DNA of 11,059 nt. Origin: Syntrophaceae bacterium UBA2192 (GTDB taxonomy: Bacteria > Desulfobacterota > Syntrophia > Syntrophales > UBA2192). This document shows positions 5,316 through 11,059 of the stretch, one piece after another. The position numbers and the translations under genes are program-made. How positions within the stretch are numbered: position 1 is the first letter of the stretch; each line of letters begins with the position of its first letter. The notes beneath the pieces were generated by a model. That model did not search any database. It saw nothing but the letters and a program-made list of their open reading frames with translations, and had not been told where the DNA came from. The DNA lies in contig DCVI01000206.1 in the NCBI GenBank assembly GCA_002327315.1, positions 1-11,059 of the forward strand, given 5' to 3'.

Positions 5316-6187
5316 AGTACGAAGGGGATATCATCCGGCCTCCCAGCGAGGCAACCAGTCTGCTGCTGCAGGTCACCGTCGGCTGCTCTCACAACCGGTG
5401 CACCTTCTGCCCGAGCTTCAAAGACAAGCGTTTCCGGATCAAGAGCCTCGAGGAGATCGAAGAAGATCTGGAATATGCATCCAGGAGGATCCGTCAGGTC
5501 GACAGGCTTTTCCTCTGCGACGGCGACGCCCTCATCATCCCGCAGAAGCGACTCATCGAAATCTTCGAAGCAATTCGGAAGCACCTGCCCGGAATCCGCC
5601 GCATCGGGACTTACGCCAACGCGAAGAGCCTCCTGAAGAAATCCGTCGAGGAACTCCGCGAGCTGAAAGAACGGGGACTCGGCATCGTCTACCTGGGGAT
5701 CGAGACGGGCAACGCAGAGCTTCTCCGGAAAATCCGCAAGGGCGCCACCATCGAGCAGATCGTCGAAGCCGCAAGGAAGGTGAAGGAAGCGGGGATCACG
5801 CTTTCCGTCACGGTGCTTCTCGGCATCGGCGGTGTGGAGAAGAGCATGGAGCACGCCAGGGACACGGCCCGCATTCTCACGGACGTGGACCCTGATTTCG
5901 CCGGCGTCCTGACCGTCATGATTGCCCCGGGCACACCCCTCGATGAAGAAGCACGGACCGGGACCTTCGTGCTGCCGGGCACCTTCGATCTCTTGCGCGA
6001 GCTGCGCGTCATCGTATCGAACTCGCGTTTCAGCAACTGCTTCTTCACCGCCAATCACGCCTCCAACTACTTGCCCATCCGCGGCCGGATGCCCCGGGAT
6101 CAAGAGAAGATTGTCCGCCTCATCGACGAGGTCGTCCGGCGCGGCGATGCCTCGATGCTGAGACCCGAATCCATGCGGGGCCTGTGA
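5312..6187 (+). CDS. Radical SAM protein with atypical CX4CX2C cluster motif
   Basis: A 291-residue radical SAM protein of the Elp3/HemN-like type. The cluster cysteines are C25, C30 and C33 in GCSHNRCTFC, that is CX4CX2C, one residue longer than the usual CX3CX2C. Other core features are DRLFLCDGDALIIP (64-77), in the place of the SAM amine-binding strand, and VYLGIETGN (126-134), followed by a KGAT motif typical of Elp3/MiaB-like barrels. No B12-binding, TRAM or SPASM domain is visible, so the protein is essentially the barrel alone. The start is the ATG overlapping the stop of the zinc protein; an upstream extension in this frame to 5135 would only shadow that gene. The stop TGA abuts the ATG of corC. 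The substrate is unknown. Coupling to a zinc protein suggests a two-component unit. Confidence 0.87.
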   Translation: MKYEGDIIRPPSEATSLLLQVTVGCSHNRCTFCPSFKDKRFRIKSLEEIEEDLEYASRRIRQVDRLFLCDGDALIIPQKRLIEIFEAIRKHLPGIRRIGTYANAKSLLKKSVEELRELKERGLGIVYLGIETGNAELLRKIRKGATIEQIVEAARKVKEAGITLSVTVLLGIGGVEKSMEHARDTARILTDVDPDFAGVLTVMIAPGTPLDEEARTGTFVLPGTFDLLRELRVIVSNSRFSNCFFTANHASNYLPIRGRMPRDQEKIVRLIDEVVRRGDASMLRPESMRGL

Positions 6188-7045
6188 ATGAGCCGTTTCA
6201 CCCTGTTCAGCGATGCCCTGGAGCGTCTGAAGTCCTTCTTCGGCAGCGGGAAGGAGCGGGAACAGTCGCGACTCGAGGAGGAGATCCAGTCCATCATCGA
6301 CGAAGGGGAAGAGAAGGGGCTCATCGACGAGAAATCGGGCGAGATGATCCAGAGCATCCTGGATTTTCGCGACACGGTGGCCCGGGAGGTGATGATCCCC
6401 CGCACGGACATCGTGGCCATCCCGAGCGATGCCCCCATCGGCGAGATCATCGACCAGGTGACCCGGCACGGCTACACGCGGATGCCCGTCTACGACGGAA
6501 GCGTGGACAACATCATCGGCGTCCTCAACGTCAAGGACCTGCTCCGCCTCTGGTCGATGCCCGTCGGCAAGGCGGACCTCAAGCCGCTTTTGCGCAAGCC
6601 CTACTTCATCCCCGAGACGAAGAACATCCACCTGCTGCTCCACGAACTCAAGGGTGAGCGTCAGCACATGGCCATCGTCATCGACGAGTATGGCGGGACG
6701 GCCGGCCTTGTCACCCTGGATGACCTCATCGAGGAGATCGTCGGCGAGATCCGCGACGAGCACGATACCGATGAGACCGGCTTCATGGAGCTCCCGGACG
6801 GTTCGGTGCTCGTGGACAGCCGTGTCGAGATCGAAAAGCTCGAGGCACACTTCGGCGTCGCCATCCCGGAAGGAAAATACGAAACCCTGGCGGGATTCAT
6901 TCTGCACCTCATCCGCAAAATTCCCCTCACGGGGGACGTCATCCGCCACGACGAGCTGGAAATGATCATCGCCTCGGCAGACGAAAGAAGCATCAAGAAG
7001 GTCAAGATCCGAAAAACGGGAGAAGCGGCGCCATTAAAGCTCTAA
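6188..7045 (+). CDS. corC: CorC/HlyC-type CBS-domain protein
   Basis: A 285-residue CorC (YbeX)-type protein. After an acidic N-terminal segment (1-60) come two CBS domains, about 68-121 (EVMIPRTDIVAIP, then YTRMPVYDGS) and 134-190 (HMAIVIDEYGGTAGLV), then a C-terminal CorC_HlyC transporter-associated domain (about 200-278). It lacks the membrane CNNM/DUF21 domain of longer homologues, so it is a soluble cytoplasmic protein like E. coli CorC, which is of similar length. CorC has been linked to magnesium/cobalt efflux and, more recently, ribosome-related phenotypes; CBS pairs usually bind adenosine nucleotides. The gene directly precedes lnt, the same order as ybeX-lnt in E. coli, which strengthens the assignment. 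Its ATG follows the radical SAM stop with no gap and has only a poor ribosome site, implying coupled translation. Confidence 0.9.
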   Translation: MSRFTLFSDALERLKSFFGSGKEREQSRLEEEIQSIIDEGEEKGLIDEKSGEMIQSILDFRDTVAREVMIPRTDIVAIPSDAPIGEIIDQVTRHGYTRMPVYDGSVDNIIGVLNVKDLLRLWSMPVGKADLKPLLRKPYFIPETKNIHLLLHELKGERQHMAIVIDEYGGTAGLVTLDDLIEEIVGEIRDEHDTDETGFMELPDGSVLVDSRVEIEKLEAHFGVAIPEGKYETLAGFILHLIRKIPLTGDVIRHDELEMIIASADERSIKKVKIRKTGEAAPLKL

Positions 7046-7092
7046 AGACACCCGAGTTGCGGCTGCAAGCCCCGGGAAGGGTGGGGCTCGAC

Positions 7093-8625
7093 GTGAAAAC
7101 GGCGAGTCTGGCCGTCCTGTCCGGAATTCTCCTCGTGCTCTCTTTTCCCAAGTTCGGGCACTGGAGTGTCGCCTGGGTGGCGTTGATCCCGCTGCTGGTT
7201 GCGCTGAGGCCGCTCCCCTTCACACCGGCACTGCTCTCAGGGATGCTTGCCGGTTTCGTCCAGCACGTGGGGCTTATGTACTGGGTGACGCACGTCGTCG
7301 TCCACTACGGCAAGCTGCCTCTGGCGCTGGGCGTCCCCGTGATGATGCTGCTGGCCCTGTACCTGAGCCTCTACACGGGGCTTTTCGCGGGCGGGGTGGT
7401 CTTCTTGCGCAAGCGAGGGATTCCGGCCGCCGTGGCCGCCCCGCTGCTCTGGACGTGCCTCGAGTATGCCAAGTCGATGCTCCTCACGGGCTTTCCCTGG
7501 GAGAACCTGGCCCACTCCCAGTTTCAGAACCTTCCGCTCATCCAACTGGCGGACATCACGGGCAGCTACGGGGTGAGCTTTCTCATCGTCCTGGTCAACG
7601 CGGCGATCTGCGCATTCATCGGCATGGCCGACGGGGGGCGCAGGAAGGCCCTGAGCGGCGCCGCGGTCGCGGTGCTGCTCGTTTGCCTGACCGCGGGCTA
7701 CGGGTTCTGGCGCATCGGGGACATCACCGCCCGGTTCGAATCGGTCCCAAACCAGACGGTGGCCCTCATCCAGGGCAATATCGACCAGAGCATCAAGTGG
7801 GACCCGAACTTCCAGAAGGAGACCCTGAGGATCTACCGGGATCTCTCCCTGCAGGCCGCAAAGGAGAGCCCGCAGCTGATCGTCTGGCCCGAGACGGCAA
7901 CACCCTTCATGTTCCAGAACCGCGATGAACTCCACGACGCCGTCGTGGACACGGCAAAGAGCGCCGGCGCCTGGCTGATCTTCGGCTCTCCCAGTTACAC
8001 GCGCCACGAAGGGGAGCTGCGCTTCCAGAACAGCGCCTTCGTCCTTTCGCCAGGCGGAGAGATCGTCGGCAAGTACAACAAGGTCCATCTGGTCCCCTAC
8101 GGGGAATACGTGCCTCTGAGACCGCTTTTCCCCTTCATCGAGAAGCTGGCCGTCGGGGTGGGAGACTTTTTGGCCGGGACGGGGTTTGACCCGGTACCGG
8201 TTGCGGGCAAGCCGGTGGGGTTTCTCATCTGCTACGAAGGGATCTTTCCGGAGATCGGCCGCGCCTGGGGCCGCAGCGATGCGTCGCTCCTCGTGAACGT
8301 CACGAATGACGCATGGTTTGGCATGACTTCTGCACCCTTTCAACATCTATCGATGACGGTTTTCAGGGCCGTGGAAAACAGGCTGTACGTGGTGCGGGCA
8401 GCCAACACGGGGGTAAGCGCCATCATCGATGCAACGGGGAGGATAACGTCGCAGACCGATCTGTTCGTGCGGACCTTTCTGAAGGGCCCCGTGAAGATCC
8501 ATCGGGCGCAGACATTCTATACAAATTACGGCGATCTTTTCGTCTTTTTCTGCATGATCGCCCTGCTTGTGATATTCTACAAACCGGGAGGAAGCAGGCC
8601 ATGGTCGAAGAAATTCAGGAAATGA
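7093..8625 (+). CDS. lnt: Apolipoprotein N-acyltransferase
   Basis: Lnt adds the third acyl chain, from phospholipid, to the N-terminal cysteine of diacylated lipoproteins at the periplasmic face of the inner membrane. The GTG at 7093 gives 510 residues (E. coli Lnt has 512), begins directly at the first membrane helix and has GGTGGGG just upstream. A TTG at 7057 would add 12 residues but lacks a ribosome site. The first 210 residues hold about seven hydrophobic helices, and one more lies near the C-terminus. The nitrilase-like domain (about 220-475) carries the catalytic triad E267 (VWPETATP), K330 (YNKVHLVPYGEYVP) and C380 (LICYEGIFPE). E338 and E382 match the accessory glutamates. It follows corC by 47 bases and overlaps prfB by 25. 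Its targets should include the two lipoproteins in this window. Confidence 0.96.
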   Translation: MKTASLAVLSGILLVLSFPKFGHWSVAWVALIPLLVALRPLPFTPALLSGMLAGFVQHVGLMYWVTHVVVHYGKLPLALGVPVMMLLALYLSLYTGLFAGGVVFLRKRGIPAAVAAPLLWTCLEYAKSMLLTGFPWENLAHSQFQNLPLIQLADITGSYGVSFLIVLVNAAICAFIGMADGGRRKALSGAAVAVLLVCLTAGYGFWRIGDITARFESVPNQTVALIQGNIDQSIKWDPNFQKETLRIYRDLSLQAAKESPQLIVWPETATPFMFQNRDELHDAVVDTAKSAGAWLIFGSPSYTRHEGELRFQNSAFVLSPGGEIVGKYNKVHLVPYGEYVPLRPLFPFIEKLAVGVGDFLAGTGFDPVPVAGKPVGFLICYEGIFPEIGRAWGRSDASLLVNVTNDAWFGMTSAPFQHLSMTVFRAVENRLYVVRAANTGVSAIIDATGRITSQTDLFVRTFLKGPVKIHRAQTFYTNYGDLFVFFCMIALLVIFYKPGGSRPWSKKFRK

Positions 8626-9708
8626 TGACGGACATCAAGAAGCGGGTGGAAACCCTGCGAGGTTGTCTTTGACATAGAGGTGCTGACGCAACGTCTTGCC
8701 GAACTCGAAAAGGAGACGGCAAAGGCGACCCTCTGGGACGAGCCGGAGCGGGCAAAAGACGTTCTGAGGGAGAAGAACAAGCTCGAGTCGACCCTCCAGA
8801 CCTGGTCGGGGATCGACCGTGAGTTGAAGGATCTGGATGTCCTGTTCGAACTGGCCCGTGAGGCCGAAGACGAACAGACTCTCCAGGAGGTCAAGGAAGG
8901 CCTCGAGCACCTCACGGTAAACGTCCGGAACGAGGAAATCCGCCGCATGCTGGGAAGAGAGGAGGATCGGCTCAACGCCATCCTCACCATCCATGCCGGC
9001 GCCGGCGGTACGGAAGCCCAGGACTGGGCTGAGATCCTGCTGCGCATGTACCTGCGGTGGGCGGAAAAAAGGAGCTACAAGACGCAGATCCTGGACTTCC
9101 AGCCCGGCGAGGAGGCCGGGATCAAGAGCGCAACCGTTGAGATGGAAGGGGAATACGCCTTCGGGTACGCCAGGGCCGAATCGGGTATTCACCGTCTCGT
9201 CCGGATATCGCCCTTCGATGCCGCAGCGCGGCGTCACACCTCCTTTGCGTCGGTTTTTGTTTATCCCGAGGTCGGAGACGAGATCGTCATCGACATCGAC
9301 GAGAAGGACCTCAGGATCGACACGTACCGGTCATCGGGGAAGGGCGGTCAGCACGTGAACAAAACGGACTCGGCCGTCCGGATTACCCACCTGCCCACGG
9401 GCATCGTCGTGCAGTGCCAGAACGAACGCTCCCAGCACAAAAACAAGGCCATGGCACTCAAAGTGCTTCGCTCCAGGATCTACGAGATGAAGCTCCAGGA
9501 GCAGAGCGACAAGATGGACGAACTCCACAAGACGAAAAAGGACATCGCCTGGGGCAGCCAGATCCGGTCCTACGTGCTCCACCCCTACAAGATGATCAAG
9601 GACCACCGGACGAACCTCGAGGTGGGCAATACCCAGAAGATTCTCGACGGGGATCTTGACGAGTTCATCGAGGCCTACCTGATCAGCGCCTCGCAGCCCT
9701 CCTCGTAA
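8601..9708 (+). CDS. prfB: Peptide chain release factor 2, with programmed +1 frameshift
   Basis: RF2 reads UGA and UAA stop codons and triggers peptide release on the ribosome. Frame one runs from the ATG at 8601 for 23 codons to an in-frame TGA at 8670-8672. A +1 shift on CTT (8667-8669) continues at GAC (8671) to the TAA at 9706, giving 368 residues (E. coli RF2 has 365). The shift site GAGGT-TGT-CTT-TGA-C keeps the internal Shine-Dalgarno, the slippery CTT and the UGAC context of the classic RF2 autoregulatory site. In the joined protein SPF at 203-205 reads UGA/UAA, and GGQ at 248-250 catalyses hydrolysis. GGGAGGA lies eight bases before the ATG, inside the end of lnt. RF2 should control its own level: when it is scarce the ribosome pauses at UGA and shifts. 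This is not a broken gene. Confidence 0.97.
8661..8673 (+). promoter_or_regulatory. prfB programmed +1 frameshift site
   Basis: GGT TGT CTT TGA C. The stimulatory Shine-Dalgarno-like GAGGT (8659-8663) ends three bases before the slippery CTT, the same spacing as AGGGGG-TAT-CTT in E. coli prfB. TGA followed by C is a poor terminator, which favours the shift. Peptidyl-tRNA slips from CTT to TTT and the next codon is GAC. Confidence 0.95.
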
Positions 9709-9751
9709 CCGATGCACCGGAATTTGCATGGGATACGAGCAGGCGGGTACC

Positions 9752-9796
9752 AACGGAAAATTTCCGTTGACAGCTTGACACAATGCCGATTAGAAG
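9752..9796 (+). promoter_or_regulatory. Promoter with overlapping palindrome for the lytic transglycosylase gene
   Basis: TTGACA at 9767-9772 is followed after 18 bases by TAGAAG (9791-9796), which matches the -10 consensus at four positions. A second TTGACA (9775-9780) lies eight bases on but has no matching -10. A near-perfect palindrome, AACGGAAA-A-TTTCCGTT (9752-9768), overlaps the first two bases of the -35, so a repressor or activator bound there could control transcription. The palindrome could instead be a weak terminator for prfB, but no T-run follows it. Confidence 0.5.
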
Positions 9797-9846
9797 CCAG
9801 AGTGATCCTGCAACGGACAGGGCTTAGCCATGAAAGGAAAGAGTAC

Positions 9847-11059
9847 ATGTCGTTATTAAAGTGGGGCTGCTGCCTTCTCATCCTCCTTTTCCTGTGTGCC
9901 TGCTCGACAACGTCGCAGATCGGCTCCGATCCCCAGGGAAAAATCGGCACGGCCGATGCGCCCGACAAGCAGACAGCCAAAAAGACCTTGAAGAACGGCA
10001 GGGCAAACGGTTCATCGGCGACAGCCGCACGAAACGCAGACGGAAAAGCTCCGGACAAGCCATCGGGCCTGGGACCGGGATTCTCCGGCATGGATCCCTC
10101 GTGGAAGGCACCCGAGGATCGCCCGCCCGGAACGGATCCGCGAGGCCTCACGACGGGACAGCCGGTGAAGCCTAACGGAAACAATGGACAGGAAAACGGT
10201 GACTCCGCCATCGACGACGAGGTCGATGAGATCGTGGAGCTCCTCCGTCTCGCCCAGGCCTACCGGGACAAGGGAGATATGGACAATGCGCTCAAGGCTC
10301 TGGACAAGGCTTATGAAATACTCCTTTCCGAGGAAGAGGAAAGCTCAACCGTCGTTCGCCAGAAAGACGACATGAGGCTCCTGATCGCCCGGAAGATTCT
10401 GGATATCTACACGGGAAAGCGGGCATCGACCATCGGCAAACAGAGCGAAATCCCTCTCATCATGAACGCCGACGTGGAAAAGGAGATCCGGAGCTTCCAG
10501 ACGATCGAGAGGAACTTCTTCGAGCGCTCCTACGAACGGGCCGGTTACTACCTTCCCATCATGAGACAGCAACTGCGGCAGGCAGGTCTTCCGGAAGAGC
10601 TTGCCTGGCTTCCCCTCGTGGAGAGCGGCTTTCAGGTTCATGCCCTTTCCAAGGCCCGGGCCCTCGGACCCTGGCAGTTCATCCCGTCGACGGGATACAA
10701 GTACGGGCTCAACAGGGATTCGTTCATCGACGAGCGCATGAACGTCGAGAAATCGACCCAGGCGGCCATTGCCTACCTGACGGATCTTCACGGGCTCTTC
10801 GGCGACTGGCTCACGGCGCTGGCTGCCTACAACTGCGGGGAAGGGCGGGTTCTCAAGGTCATCTCCCGGCAGCAGATCAACTACCTCGACCATTTCTGGG
10901 ATCTCTACAGCCAGCTTCCCAACGAAACAGCCCGGTACGTGCCCCGGTTTCTGGCCACCCTGCATATCGTGAAGAACCCGAAGAAATTCGGAATGAACCT
11001 TCCCGAGCCCTATGCAAAGCCGATCGTCTACGAGACGGTCAAGACCAACAAGTCCATGA
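9847..11059 (+). CDS. mltD: Membrane-bound lytic transglycosylase, MltD-like lipoprotein (3' end outside window)
   Basis: The frame stays open to the right edge (404 complete codons). The protein begins with a lipoprotein signal: hydrophobic residues 3-18 and lipobox LCAC, with C19 lipidated. A low-complexity linker rich in Lys, Pro, Gly and Asp (about 25-125) is followed by a helical, TPR-like segment (about 130-185), then a Slt/MltD catalytic domain (about 245-345). The catalytic glutamate is E259 in LVESGF; GPWQFIPSTGYKYGL and AAYNCGEGR (326-334) are further family motifs. Such enzymes cleave peptidoglycan glycan strands to 1,6-anhydroMurNAc ends from the outer membrane. MltD proteins usually carry LysM repeats after this domain, which would lie beyond the window. 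AGGA eight bases before the ATG supports the start. It follows prfB by 138 bases and has its own candidate promoter. Family firm; exact subtype less so. Confidence 0.9.
   Translation, partial: MSLLKWGCCLLILLFLCACSTTSQIGSDPQGKIGTADAPDKQTAKKTLKNGRANGSSATAARNADGKAPDKPSGLGPGFSGMDPSWKAPEDRPPGTDPRGLTTGQPVKPNGNNGQENGDSAIDDEVDEIVELLRLAQAYRDKGDMDNALKALDKAYEILLSEEEESSTVVRQKDDMRLLIARKILDIYTGKRASTIGKQSEIPLIMNADVEKEIRSFQTIERNFFERSYERAGYYLPIMRQQLRQAGLPEELAWLPLVESGFQVHALSKARALGPWQFIPSTGYKYGLNRDSFIDERMNVEKSTQAAIAYLTDLHGLFGDWLTALAAYNCGEGRVLKVISRQQINYLDHFWDLYSQLPNETARYVPRFLATLHIVKNPKKFGMNLPEPYAKPIVYETVKTNKSM

Noticed and set aside
5288..6949. Long minus-strand frame (553 codons) across the radical SAM gene and corC
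   Set aside because: It is antisense to two genes with clear family motifs. Its Asp/Val/Leu-rich, motif-free translation is typical of the complement of GC-rich codons.
7237..8346. Minus-strand frame of 369 codons
   Set aside because: It is antisense to lnt, whose catalytic triad is intact. The translation is rich in Arg, Asp, His and Gln with no recognisable fold.
8670..8672. In-frame stop near the start of prfB, suggesting a pseudogene
   Set aside because: It is the conserved programmed frameshift stop of RF2, with the correct surrounding elements and an intact downstream protein.
9830..9859. Nine-codon frame beginning at an ATG just before the transglycosylase start
   Set aside because: It overlaps the transglycosylase start out of frame and its own upstream sequence has no Shine-Dalgarno. 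The AGGA within it serves the ATG at 9847.
10345..10965. Minus-strand frame of 206 codons at the right edge
   Set aside because: It is antisense to the lytic transglycosylase catalytic domain, which carries the E-S-G-F and A-A-Y-N motifs.
1..11059. CRISPR arrays, insertion sequences, transposases, toxin-antitoxin or phage genes
   Set aside because: No regularly spaced repeats, terminal inverted repeats or mobile-element protein motifs were seen on either strand.

Overview
The window is GC-rich bacterial chromosome. Its gene content (KamA-type aminomutase beside Ddl-like ATP-grasp ligases, a corC-lnt-prfB block, many radical SAM and lipoprotein genes) suggests a Gram-negative deltaproteobacterium in the broad sense (Desulfobacterota, perhaps Syntrophia-like). 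That placement is an inference from gene style, not a phylogeny. Lnt plus two predicted lipoproteins support a diderm envelope.

Left edge (1-655, + strand): the window opens inside the T-loop of a tRNA gene, whose last 21 bases end in CCA. A strong intrinsic terminator follows, then a stand-alone META-domain (HslJ-like) lipoprotein gene.

Minus-strand operon (4627 down to 685): a lysine 2,3-aminomutase-like radical SAM enzyme (kamA), two tandem diverged D-Ala-D-Ala-ligase-like ATP-grasp enzymes, and a GNAT acetyltransferase. The last three genes are 5-7 bases apart. A GC-rich hairpin separates kamA from the ATP-grasp pair. A promoter with a perfect TTGACA lies upstream of kamA. Taken together this looks like a small uncharacterised biosynthetic pathway: make a beta-amino acid (probably beta-lysine), ligate it using ATP, and acetylate an amine. 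It is the most interesting part of the window.

Divergent intergenic region (4628-5099): AT-rich near the kamA promoter, with direct repeats and short inverted repeats but no convincing gene.

Plus-strand operon (5100-9708): a 71-residue cross-brace-like zinc-binding protein overlaps (ATGA) a radical SAM protein with an unusual CX4CX2C cluster motif. This abuts corC (CBS-domain protein), followed by lnt (apolipoprotein N-acyltransferase) and prfB (release factor 2, with its programmed +1 frameshift intact). A separate promoter then appears to drive an MltD-like membrane-bound lytic transglycosylase lipoprotein that runs off the right edge. Lnt would complete acylation of the lipoproteins, including the META protein and the transglycosylase.
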